Part shown: positions 8,299 to 16,870 of the stretch, in pieces
How positions within the stretch are numbered: position 1 is the stretch's first letter
Layout of the letters: each line of letters opens with the position of its first letter
Origin: CAZMNY01 sp964567745
Lineage (GTDB): Bacteria; Planctomycetota; Planctomycetia; Pirellulales; Pirellulaceae
Assembly (NCBI GenBank): GCA_964567745.1
Contig: CAZMNY010000006.1
Location: 186,001 to 250,000, forward strand
Direction of reading: 5' to 3'
DNA: 64,000 nt
Program-made: the position numbers and the translations under genes
Notes under the pieces: model-generated
Seen by the model: the letters and a program-made list of their open reading frames with translations, nothing else
Database searches by the model: none
Told to the model about the DNA's origin: nothing

Positions 8299-9035
8299 GA
8301 CCAAATATCCACGCCAGCGGCTAGCTTGTTTGGGACCATTGCACGATGCTGCCAGTGATTACTTTGCTGAATCTTTTCGACGAACTCGGGTCGTACATAC
8401 TTGGCTCGCCCACTCACAACCCCGTCAGACTCAGTTCTCAAGTAGAGACCCTCCATCAAATCGTCGGTCCGATTCGTTTTTGGGTTTTCGAACTGGCTGT
8501 CGAACATCGATGGGCCGATTAGCTTGTCGAGTTCAGCTCGTTTTGCCGAGCCGCGGCTTAGCACGGGTACGGTTTCGATCCCGGTCCCGTCGAGGATCTC
8601 CAGCCGTTGCTCTAGATCGAGAAATCTTGTTTGCTCTTTGTCGTAAATGTCGAACTCAAGAAAGTAATGCGTCAGCTGGCGATAAAATACGGAATGACGA
8701 GCATACACCCATTCGCCGAACAAGATGAACTTTTGTTCGAGCCGCTCCTCGAGCACGTTCCGTTTGACCGCCGCCCATTGCTTGAACAGATCGTACTGAG
8801 GGTGCATGCCGTCGGAAATGAGGTGACCGCGGCACTGGAGCATAAGCTCGCCGTCGCCACTGAAGTGGATCCCGACGTTCGTGCCGTCGATCTTCTCCTC
8901 CACGATGAGCGACTCGTCGGCAATAAACTCTTCCGATTCGGCCTCGCTCAAATGTTTGTCATCGGCAGTACCCTTCGAACCAAACAGGTGAGGCGTGCGG
9001 GGGTACTTCGTGAAGTCGCCATACGAAGCCCCCAT
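8295..9035 (-). CDS. RNA ligase (T4 Rnl2-like nucleotidyltransferase family)
   Basis: The 246-residue product shows the ordered motifs of the covalent nucleotidyltransferase superfamily: motif I EEKIDGTN with lysine K48 as expected AMP acceptor, a downstream CRGH segment, motif IIIa LFGEWVYARH at about 105-114, motif IV EGLYLR at about 195-200, and motif V GRAKYVR around K212. Members activate a 5'-phosphate through ligase-AMP and seal it to a 3'-OH in RNA. The start at 9035 follows an AAGGAAAG ribosome site; an earlier in-frame start at 9059 adds eight residues. With the overlapping HD-kinase downstream it forms a compact two-gene repair operon. There is no sign of a toxin, nuclease or methyltransferase partner next to it. 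Confidence 0.88.
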   Translation of the reverse strand: MGASYGDFTKYPRTPHLFGSKGTADDKHLSEAESEEFIADESLIVEEKIDGTNVGIHFSGDGELMLQCRGHLISDGMHPQYDLFKQWAAVKRNVLEERLEQKFILFGEWVYARHSVFYRQLTHYFLEFDIYDKEQTRFLDLEQRLEILDGTGIETVPVLSRGSAKRAELDKLIGPSMFDSQFENPKTNRTDDLMEGLYLRTESDGVVSGRAKYVRPEFVEKIQQSNHWQHRAMVPNKLAAGVDIWS

Positions 9036-9252
9036 GTCACTTTCCTTCCTGTCTCGCAATCTTCAAGGCATGCAAATTGAGATTTGAGTCGACGCGACTC
9101 CGGGCTGATCGCTTCAATTTGGCCAGCGTACGAAGAGCAGCGAAGCCCAATCTTAGATCGACCGCAAAACGTGACACAAGATACCCGAGTCAGGTTCGGC
9201 TCGGCGAACCAGAAAGCAAATGCTCAAGCCAAGGGCATCGTGAGCGACCAAC

Positions 9253-10770
9253 TCACTGGGGCTGAGCCTTCTGCTTTTTCTTGCCGCCCGATACGTGAAC
9301 ATGTAGCCGAGTCGTCGCGGTAACTCCATCCTGTCGGCTCCGCTGCACACGTACTAGATAGTCGCCCGGCTTCCGATACGTGTGCTCGGTGACAGCATAG
9401 CCGTCCTCAGCCAGAGCAACTGAGTTGCCGTCCGACTTGACGGCGACGGGCGGACTTCCATCGCCGAAATCCCATACCTCATTTCCGTCTACGTTGCCGA
9501 ACGAGCGTACCTTGAATGTGATCGGCTCGTGGACTCGGTTATCGAATGTCGGCCAATAGGCGGCGTGAATTCTCGGCACGTAATGCGAGAGATCCTTGGG
9601 ATCGAGCACGTGGACTTCCGCAAAGTCGTAAGCGGTCTTTCCGGCTTTGTCCGTGACCTTGAGGATCTCGCTGAAGACCCCCGGACGGTCGTACTGATGA
9701 CGTACTCTCGGCCCGGTCGCCGCTGCGCCGTCCGAAAAACTCCATTCGTACTTCACGATGCTCGAATTTGCGCTGTACGACCGCGATCCGTCCAACAGCG
9801 CCGTTTCACCTGCGACAAGAAAACTCTTGCGACGCGTGTTGGCGACAAGCTGAGGCTTGTATTGGCGTTTATACGCTTCCCACAGAAACGCGTAGCCGGC
9901 TTGCGTTCCCCATTTGCCCGATGGTTGCCGGCTCTTGATCTCAAAGTGCAAATGCGACCAGCCGCCGCTCGCGCCTTTTTTGCCGAGCAACCCGATCTCC
10001 GTTCCCTGATCAATCACGCGTCCGGGCCGAATGCTGGCATTGATCTTATGCAAATGGCTGTAGCGGTAGTACCAACCCCGATTGTCCAGCAAGTAGACAA
10101 CGTCGTAGCGAGGCGAAACCGGTTTGTCGTTGCGATGGCCTTTGAGCACTTCATCGCCGACCGACACGACGAGCGCGTCCGTTGCCGCGCGCACCTTGAC
10201 TTGCTGCTCTGATCCGCCAATGTCGAGTCCGCTGTGGTAGTAGATCTTTGGTAGGATCTTCGTCCCGCCATCAACGGGCTCATTGTCAAACCAGGTTCGA
10301 GTTGCAAACCATTTTTGATCGACGGGATAGACTAGCGAGCCGGGCTCGAGCAGCGGAGAATCGGCAGGCCAGAGCCGCAATCTCGCGTCTTTATCCAACC
10401 CCCAAAACGCCGGTGTGCCGTTCGAGTTGTAGCCGTCCGTTATCGAACAATCGATCCGCACCTTCCCGACTCGGCGGGGAAGATTGTACATCCCTGATTC
10501 AATCGTGGTCTTGTTGCCGTCGACTCGCACGGTGACGAGCGCGCTGCGAATCGCCTGTCGCACCGAGTCCCGGGTCTCTTTCAGAGCCAACAACTCGACC
10601 GTCACTCGCTCTCCGTTGCAGAGTTCGACTTGCCGTTTCTCCCCGACGTCGATATCGACAACGCGCACCAATGGATTACGAGTTTGCGATGCCCGCTCCT
10701 CTTCCGCAACAACGGGCTGTACACCGCAAACGATCACTGAGGCTGTCGCGAGAATCCGGAGCAAGTTCAT
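9253..10770 (-). CDS. Exported M23 (LytM-type) metallopeptidase with two PKD domains
   Basis: The 505-residue protein has a signal peptide (MNLLRILATASVIVCGVQPVVA). A beta-rich N-terminal region (about 30-145) precedes the M23 domain at about 150-300, with the zinc motif H179-SGL-D183 (YYHSGLDIGG) and the second motif SHLHFE around H273/H275; H239 and H241 in YSHLHK are also conserved. Two PKD-like domains follow (about 310-395 and 405-495), with signatures YEWSFSDG and VWDFGDGSPP. The tail is Lys/Gln rich. M23 enzymes cut peptide cross-bridges in cell walls; PKD domains usually mediate surface or glycan contact. The target could be the organism's own wall or that of prey or competitors. The gene is divergently arranged with the DUF1080 gene at 10999, sharing a 228-base intergenic region. 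Confidence 0.9.
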   Translation of the reverse strand: MNLLRILATASVIVCGVQPVVAEEERASQTRNPLVRVVDIDVGEKRQVELCNGERVTVELLALKETRDSVRQAIRSALVTVRVDGNKTTIESGMYNLPRRVGKVRIDCSITDGYNSNGTPAFWGLDKDARLRLWPADSPLLEPGSLVYPVDQKWFATRTWFDNEPVDGGTKILPKIYYHSGLDIGGSEQQVKVRAATDALVVSVGDEVLKGHRNDKPVSPRYDVVYLLDNRGWYYRYSHLHKINASIRPGRVIDQGTEIGLLGKKGASGGWSHLHFEIKSRQPSGKWGTQAGYAFLWEAYKRQYKPQLVANTRRKSFLVAGETALLDGSRSYSANSSIVKYEWSFSDGAAATGPRVRHQYDRPGVFSEILKVTDKAGKTAYDFAEVHVLDPKDLSHYVPRIHAAYWPTFDNRVHEPITFKVRSFGNVDGNEVWDFGDGSPPVAVKSDGNSVALAEDGYAVTEHTYRKPGDYLVRVQRSRQDGVTATTRLHVHVSGGKKKQKAQPQ

Positions 10771-10998
10771 TAGCCAGTTCCATTTGCAAGACGAAGGAGT
10801 TGAGGCGTTGCCGGACTCTGTTTGCGGCGTCGATCAGTAGTTTACCCCAAGTCCGCCGACCGCACCCCGCTAGTGATGCCGCCTGTGATTCTCAGGGTCG
10901 CCGGCGCCAACCGTAATGGCCTGTCAACTTCAGTACAATATTCGATAGTCAGCCTCCGTTCCCACCACTCGAACTCACTCACCATAAGGAAGACCCAA

Positions 10999-11682
10999 AT
11001 GCGAGTTCCGACAATCGCCTCGATTACCACAATTCTGATGCTGTGCACGTCTGCCGTGCTTGCTCAAGACTCTTCTGCGCCTGCGCCGAAATGGAAGTCG
11101 CTCTTTAACGGAAGAGACCTCAGCGGCTGGAAGAAAGTTGGCAAGGAAAAGTGGGTCGTCGAGGACGGGGCCATTTATGGCGAGGGAATAACGGAAGAGT
11201 ATGGCTACCTGGCCACGGATCGAGAGTATCAAGATTTCGAACTCAAACTGCAGTTCAAATGCGAGGCGAGCGGCAACAGCGGAGTTTATATCCACACGTC
11301 GTTCGAACCGGGGACGCCGAAAGTGATCAAGGGAAGGCAAATCGAAATCGATCGCGGGATCGGGCGTCACACCGGAGGGATCTACGGCGATGGGAAGGGT
11401 TGGATCGTCTGGCCGGCACCGGAATTGGAAACCGTCATCAAGCCGAACGACTGGAATGAGATGAAAGTCAAGGTCGTTGGCAAACGCTATATCACACACC
11501 TCAATGGCGTTCAGATGATCGACTTCACGTACCCTTCTCCCGGCGCGACGACCGGTGTGATCGCCTTACAGCTTCATTCAGGCGGCGAAGGGCGGATGCG
11601 ATTCAAAGACATCCGAATTCGCGACTTATCGAAGAAAGTCGATAAGAAATCGAGCGACGGGAAATCGAGCGGCAAAAAGTAA
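10999..11682 (+). CDS. Exported single-domain DUF1080 protein
   Basis: The 227-residue product starts at 10999, where AAGGAAG lies 6 bases upstream and a signal peptide (MRVPTIASITTILMLCTSAVLA) follows; in-frame codons back to 10822 are not used. One DUF1080 domain fills the mature protein: WKSLFNGRDLSGWKK at the start, the GNSGVYIHT strand, and FKDIRIRDL at the end, followed by a Lys/Ser-rich tail. The family is linked to 3-keto-disaccharide hydrolysis or carbohydrate binding. It is the only plus-strand gene between 1 and 16.3 kb and is divergent from the M23 peptidase. Confidence 0.9.
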   Translation: MRVPTIASITTILMLCTSAVLAQDSSAPAPKWKSLFNGRDLSGWKKVGKEKWVVEDGAIYGEGITEEYGYLATDREYQDFELKLQFKCEASGNSGVYIHTSFEPGTPKVIKGRQIEIDRGIGRHTGGIYGDGKGWIVWPAPELETVIKPNDWNEMKVKVVGKRYITHLNGVQMIDFTYPSPGATTGVIALQLHSGGEGRMRFKDIRIRDLSKKVDKKSSDGKSSGKK

Positions 11683-11710
11683 CACACGGTCGTGACGATA
11701 CGGCGCGTCG

Positions 11711-14689
11711 TCAATCAGTTGGAGTTCGTGAAGGCATTGCTACGGCGACCTCTCGGACGAGCGACTTTAGCTTGAACCCGTCCTTTTCGGTCTTATCGAG
11801 AATCGCCTCGACCGTCAGCGAATCGGCAGGGTTCAGTTCTCTCGCCAGAGCAAAACGAAGTAGATGTCGAGTGAAGGCGTTTACAAATCGTCGATTCTCT
11901 TGAGCTAACGCTTTCTTGAATAGGACAACGCCGTCGTAGTCGTGTTTTTTCATGAGAGTGCCGCTTGGGTCGACGTCCCTGCCGTTTTCGTACTCGTCGC
12001 GCCAGCGGCCGGTGATGTCAAAGTTCTCGAGTGCGAATCCGAGCGGATCGAGTCGCGAATGGCATCCGGCGCAATCCGGATTCTCACGATGTTTCGCGAA
12101 CTGCTCGCGGATCGTCAGCTTGTTCGCCTCGGCCTCCTCCGCCAACGGAGGCACATCGTTTGGCGGAGGCGGAGGCGGGTCGTTGAAAATCACTTCAATG
12201 ATCCAGGCGCCACGGGCGATAGGGTGAGTTCGCTTTGGTCCCGAAGTCATGCTCAACATAGCGGCATTGGTGATCACGCCGCCATAACGAGGATCGGCGG
12301 CTGCGACTCGCTCGAACGCATGCGAGCGCATCTTGCCAAGGATGCCATTCTCAAATTGGCGGACGGCATCTTGTCGAAGCTTGGCGAGATCTTGAGGCGG
12401 CGGCACGGCCTTGCGAGCAGCCTCGAGTTCCTCGATCGACTTGGTTAGCGCGAGTGTCTGGTTTCTCTGCTTCTCGCTCAGCGCCTTCATCAGTTCCTCG
12501 TCCGAAACGTAGGAATCGCCGCCGGCCATTGCTGCGGCAACTTCGGCGGCGGTCAGCGCTCGATTGTAGAGTCGTGCTTTATCCAGATTCACTGTTAGAT
12601 GTTTATTGCCCCCAGCCGGCAGGTGGCGAAGTCCAAAAATAACCTCAGCCTTACCCGCAGGAAACGTCGCCGCGCCTTTACGAAAAGGCTTCCCATAGGG
12701 CTTGCCATTACGATAGAGCGTCGTCGTTCCATCCGCGGCGTACACCATAACCAAGTGCAAGACTTGAGTTGTATTGTCTTCTGGCGTCGAGCCTGGAAAA
12801 TCCTCGGTGCGGCTAAATCCGTTGCTGCCGGAGATCCAATGTCGCGGCTTGCGCTCGCCGATCACAATCGTGTCAAAGAAGTCGCCACGTCCTTGAATCC
12901 CCATCAAGCCTCCGCCGCGTTGATCCAAGTTTGGCAACTGGAACCATACCTCGAGCGTCTTGGCTTTCAATTCGATCGGCAACGTTTTGCTCAACAAGTA
13001 GGCTCGATTGAGAACGACCATCCCGTCACGATAGGCAATCTTTCCGTTTGCCCGAAGGTCGAGCGAGTTGAGGGAGTCTTTCAAGTCGCCGTTGAATTCC
13101 CAGGCCGCATAGGGTCGCAGGTCAATGGGCGTCGGCTTGCCCGGATCCTTTTTTCGCGCCTCTAAGATTCTCGATCGCACCGGAAGCAAGATCGAATCTC
13201 GCCTCAGCTTCGCCGCCTTCAATGCAGCCTCCAAATTGCGAACCGTTTCGGCCTTTCGCCGATTCTCTTCTGCAATTCGATTGGCATCGACTTTGGGAGG
13301 CTTCAAATCGTCTCCGTACCAGGTCTTGAGAAACTCACTCTGATAGGCAAACTTGGGAGCAATGAGCTCGACAATCGGTCGATCCTCAAGGAACACCGCG
13401 TCGAACAACAACAAAGGCTCGAGCAGCATCTGTAGACTGGCGGGACTTTTTTTGTCCAAGCTAAAGAGCCGGTGCTTTTGCGGATCCGGCGTGGCCGCCA
13501 AAACGTTTTCAAGTTGCATCCACTGCGAAGGGAATGTGTCGAGAAAGCGTTCGATCTTGGGATCGTTGAGCATCCGTTCGATCTCGCTGGCAAGGACTTG
13601 GGGCTTGGCGAGTTCGCCACTCTCCGCCGCCGCCAACAACCTCAGGTCCGGACCGCCGCCCCATAGAAAGAACGAGAGGTTCGAGGCGATTTCGATTTGC
13701 GCGTCGGAATCCGAATTCGACGAGAACCGATAGAGAAACATCGGCGAGGCGATTGCGGCCGACGCAACTTTCTTCATGCTCGCGCTGAACGACACGCCCT
13801 CGTCGATATTCGCCAGCACATATGCTGTGTATCGTTCGAGCGTTTCGTCCGCGACCGGGCCACGAAATGCAGTCCGAAGAAAGCGCCGCAACCGGCTCCG
13901 CACCACAGCGCGGGTGTCCGAATCCGCAGATGACTCGCCGAAAAACTCGCTCCAAATGCCAACCGTTTGCTCGTTGAAGTCCGGACTCTCGACAATCGAT
14001 ACGCTAAGGCGGAGAAACGCGTCGAGCAGTAGCGGAGAGAGGGTAAGCTGATTGGCTTGATTGTCAAAACCGTGCGCCGCTCGCAAGTCCTTGGGGAACG
14101 CCTTAACAGCCCGCAACCCAGGCTTCGGATTCAAAGCGAGCGACTCAACCTGAACTTGGTCAGGCATCTTGTTAGTACCGCCTGCGACATAATTCGCGTG
14201 CCGCGTCATCAGTTTTTCGGGCAACGGGAACACATCCACATTCAACTGAAAGAGATCTTTCACACAGTTGTTGTACTGAAATCGATTCAGACGTCGGATG
14301 CGATTCCGCTGAGTCTTGGCACCCAAGGTCGATGAACGTAGCATGCTCTTGAGTTGATTCAGAACGCGCATTCTCGACTTCTCGTCCCATACCGCTTCGC
14401 CCTCGGGCGGCATGTCGTTGGCACCGATTACCTCGATCAACTCTTCGATCAACTCGGGACTTTGTAAGAACTGATCTTTCGTTTTGATCTCGGCGAGATT
14501 GACGTCTCCTTTGACTTCATCGAAACCGCCGTGACACTTCGTGCAATTCGCCTTGAGCATCGGCCTCAGAAACGAATCGAAATCATCGGCGGCCCGGCAC
14601 TCAGAGGCAATGGCGATATTCGCCAAAAGCAGGCACAACGCAAATAGCCGGCTGCGAACTCGAATGACATTTTCGGCGACGGCGAGCAT
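11711..14689 (-). CDS. DUF1592/DUF1588/DUF1585 planctomycete cytochrome with inserted LamG domain
   Basis: A 992-residue exported protein with leader MLAVAENVIRVRSRLFALCLLLANIAIASECRA. The N-terminal cytochrome-like region has a heme motif CTKCH at 49-53. It is followed by DUF1587 (RLNRFQYNNCVKDLF), DUF1595 (LRRFLRTAFRGPV) and DUF1592 (SPMFLYRFSS...FLWGGGPD). A LamG-like domain (about 525-715: DLRPYAAWEFNGDLKDS...DKARLYNRALT) interrupts the usual order before DUF1588 (second heme motif CAGCH near 870, LDPLGFALENFD) and DUF1585 (RHLLRFALAREL). It is 53 bases downstream of the DUF1552 gene, its usual partner. Function is unknown; a periplasmic or surface heme protein of large-polymer metabolism is the general guess. 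Confidence 0.9.
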   Translation of the reverse strand: MLAVAENVIRVRSRLFALCLLLANIAIASECRAADDFDSFLRPMLKANCTKCHGGFDEVKGDVNLAEIKTKDQFLQSPELIEELIEVIGANDMPPEGEAVWDEKSRMRVLNQLKSMLRSSTLGAKTQRNRIRRLNRFQYNNCVKDLFQLNVDVFPLPEKLMTRHANYVAGGTNKMPDQVQVESLALNPKPGLRAVKAFPKDLRAAHGFDNQANQLTLSPLLLDAFLRLSVSIVESPDFNEQTVGIWSEFFGESSADSDTRAVVRSRLRRFLRTAFRGPVADETLERYTAYVLANIDEGVSFSASMKKVASAAIASPMFLYRFSSNSDSDAQIEIASNLSFFLWGGGPDLRLLAAAESGELAKPQVLASEIERMLNDPKIERFLDTFPSQWMQLENVLAATPDPQKHRLFSLDKKSPASLQMLLEPLLLFDAVFLEDRPIVELIAPKFAYQSEFLKTWYGDDLKPPKVDANRIAEENRRKAETVRNLEAALKAAKLRRDSILLPVRSRILEARKKDPGKPTPIDLRPYAAWEFNGDLKDSLNSLDLRANGKIAYRDGMVVLNRAYLLSKTLPIELKAKTLEVWFQLPNLDQRGGGLMGIQGRGDFFDTIVIGERKPRHWISGSNGFSRTEDFPGSTPEDNTTQVLHLVMVYAADGTTTLYRNGKPYGKPFRKGAATFPAGKAEVIFGLRHLPAGGNKHLTVNLDKARLYNRALTAAEVAAAMAGGDSYVSDEELMKALSEKQRNQTLALTKSIEELEAARKAVPPPQDLAKLRQDAVRQFENGILGKMRSHAFERVAAADPRYGGVITNAAMLSMTSGPKRTHPIARGAWIIEVIFNDPPPPPPNDVPPLAEEAEANKLTIREQFAKHRENPDCAGCHSRLDPLGFALENFDITGRWRDEYENGRDVDPSGTLMKKHDYDGVVLFKKALAQENRRFVNAFTRHLLRFALARELNPADSLTVEAILDKTEKDGFKLKSLVREVAVAMPSRTPTD

Positions 14690-14742
14690 TCGTTGTCTCT
14701 CTCAAGTGATCGAACGGCGGCGAATCAAAGCGGAAAACTCTC

Positions 14743-16107
14743 TTAGGTCCACAGATCGGAAATCACACCGGTACTGTCGGCAAACGAATCCGTCTCCAGG
14801 CCCATGAGTTGGGCGTACGTCAGCCATAGATTCGAGTTGAGCGTCCCGCTCTTGCACTTGATGAAGCGGCCTTGCTTCAATTGCCCCTGCCCCTTGCCGG
14901 CGACCATCATTGGCAAGTCGTAGTATTGATGCGTCGCGCCGTCGCCGAGGCCCGCACCGTAAGAAACGATCGAGTTGTCCAACAGCGATGTGCCGTCAGC
15001 CTCCTTGATCGACTTCATGCGAGACAAAACGTACGCAAACTGCTCGATGTGAAAGATGTCGAGTTTTTGAAGCGACTTGTACCCGTCACCCTTCTGATTG
15101 TGGGTCATATTGTGGTGCTGAACCGGCTTGTCAAACACTCCCTCATACATCAGCGAGGCGTCCCACCGCTCGGGGCCGATCATGAAAGTGCAGACGTTGG
15201 TAATTCCCATCTGCAACGCCAACAGCATCAAGTCGGCTTGCAGTCGAATGTACTGTCCTCGCGGAAGAATCTCGTCCTTCGGCACCTTGACGTCGGCATT
15301 GGCTATCAGCGATTGCAGTTTGGCGATTCGCACTTCCGTCTCGCGAATCATCTGCATGAATTCGGCGAGCGTCTTCTGATCGTCGCGACCGAGCTTCTTC
15401 TTGAGGGCATTAGCATCGGCCAACACCAGATCGGTAACATTCAAGACATGTGTGCGATAACTATCCGCCATGAACAGGCGATCATAGAGCTGGCTCGGGT
15501 CCTTGATCGATGGAGCAATTTTACCCGGACCATACCAAGAGATGTTGTCAAAGTAGATCGACTCTTTCCCAGCCTTGAACCCATTGCAGCTGATTTCAAG
15601 GGTATTGAAAACAGTCGAGCTGCCGACATGATCGCCAATGACTTGGTCCAGCGATCTTCCGTTGGGGTGACGCATTCCGTTCGTTTCAGCTTGCTCGGGA
15701 GACACGCTCGTCAAATAACACGAGGCGCCCTGAGCGTGAACGTCTTGGCCGTTCTTGAACGTGCGATCCAAACCCGTGACGAGCGTGACGTCTTTGGTAT
15801 GCTCCGCCAAAGGCTGCAAAGTGGAGGTCAGTTCGAGCGGATAGATTCCCGGTTTGTTTCTAACTCGCTTGACGTCTTTGGTCTTATCCGCATTGAATCC
15901 ACCGACGAAGCCGGGCAGCTCTCCATTCTCTTCGCCCGGAAAAAAGCAGCGTCGCACCACTCCGTTCGGGATGTACATGATGACTAGTTTCTTGCTCGGC
16001 CGACTCCCCTTCTTCAACTCGTCGTTCGCAGTTGCCAAAGAATGCAAGAACGGCAATGACAAGACCGCTCCATTTGCCTTCAGAAACCATCGTCTCGAAC
16101 GGTCCAT
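14743..16107 (-). CDS. DUF1552 protein, partner of the DUF1592 cytochrome
   Basis: The 454-residue protein has an N-terminal twin-arginine-like leader (SRRWFLKANGAVLSLPFL). The mature part has the DUF1552 hallmarks: KKLVIMYIPNGVVRRCFFPG, THLVTGLD-like, HAQGASCYLTS, NGRSLDQVIGDHVG, and the C-terminal DNSIVSYGAGLGDGATHQYYDLPMMVAGKG. GGAG stands just before the ATG. DUF1552 proteins share the alkaline-phosphatase/sulfatase-like fold group with DUF1501 but have no proven reaction. It is the first gene of a two-gene operon with the DUF1592 protein. Export by the Tat system would imply folding or cofactor loading in the cytoplasm, which is inferred only from the leader. Confidence 0.9.
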   Translation of the reverse strand: MDRSRRWFLKANGAVLSLPFLHSLATANDELKKGSRPSKKLVIMYIPNGVVRRCFFPGEENGELPGFVGGFNADKTKDVKRVRNKPGIYPLELTSTLQPLAEHTKDVTLVTGLDRTFKNGQDVHAQGASCYLTSVSPEQAETNGMRHPNGRSLDQVIGDHVGSSTVFNTLEISCNGFKAGKESIYFDNISWYGPGKIAPSIKDPSQLYDRLFMADSYRTHVLNVTDLVLADANALKKKLGRDDQKTLAEFMQMIRETEVRIAKLQSLIANADVKVPKDEILPRGQYIRLQADLMLLALQMGITNVCTFMIGPERWDASLMYEGVFDKPVQHHNMTHNQKGDGYKSLQKLDIFHIEQFAYVLSRMKSIKEADGTSLLDNSIVSYGAGLGDGATHQYYDLPMMVAGKGQGQLKQGRFIKCKSGTLNSNLWLTYAQLMGLETDSFADSTGVISDLWT

Positions 16108-16341
16108 CTTTTCTCCAGCCTTAAAAGGCGTGCGGTGTGCGTGTGCCGTCCACGCTCACAGATCCTCAGGTCAGAATCTATCGCGGTTCGGACAGGCCTC
16201 GTGGTGGCGAGTCTTATCGCCACGATTATAGTATAAAACTTCGTCCCGCATTTCGAACTCGATTTGGCTGGCGGGAACGCTATTCGAAAATCTCGACATT
16301 TGGGTTAGCCAAGACGGCCAATCGGTCGCAAGGAAGTCGCA

Positions 16342-16738
16342 ATGGAGCGAACCAATATCTCGAGCGGCACGCCTTGGGAGCGTTCTGTTGGCTATTCCCG
16401 AGCTGTGCTTGTCGGGAATCAAGTTTCCGTTTCGGGAGCAACGGCTTCCAACGAAAACGGCGCCACAGTTTGCGTCGGCGACGCTTACGGTTAAATCGAA
16501 GTATATCTTGCAAGAAATCGAGTCGGCGCTTTAAGCGGCGGGAGCTGAGATGACGGATGTTGTGCGAACTCGCATGTTTGTCGTGGACGTGAGCCGTTGG
16601 GAGGAAATCGGCAAGGCCCACGGGGAAGCATTTGGGCAAGTGCTGCCGGCAGCCACGATGGTCGAGGTGAGTCGGCTCATCAACCCCGACCATTTGGTCG
16701 AGATCGAAGTCGACGCGATACTCAATCGTGATACGTGA
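16342..16738 (+). pseudogene. RidA/YjgF-family gene, inactivated by two stops and a frameshift
   Basis: Reading from the ATG at 16342 (AGGA 8 bases upstream) gives the N-terminal half of a RidA protein: ERTNISSGTPWERSVGYSRA, then VGNQVSVSGATA and VGDAYG. It stops at TAA 16492-16494. The match continues after one extra base as KYILQEIESAL, meets a second TAA at 16532-16534, then runs open through AAGAEMTDVVRTRMFV, the AHGEAFG segment, MVEVSRLINPDHLVEIEVDA and a stop at 16738. RidA proteins (about 130 residues) deaminate reactive enamine/imine intermediates. Three separate lesions make a sequencing error unlikely; this is a decayed gene that still keeps its ribosome site. Both stops could arise from CAA by C-to-T change. 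Confidence 0.85.
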
Positions 16739-16870
16739 ATGAGTCGGCTCTCACTAGCAATCATCTTCGTAACGGGCGGTCGACAAAATTGTCTCGTTCT
16801 TCGTTGCTTGACGCGGTGCGGGACGCGATACTGTTCGTTTGCTGAACCCTTCAACATGCGAGCTGAATGA

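Noticed and set aside
14872..15987. 371-codon plus-strand frame
   Set aside because: Antisense to the DUF1552 gene, no recognisable domain, no leader or ribosome site.
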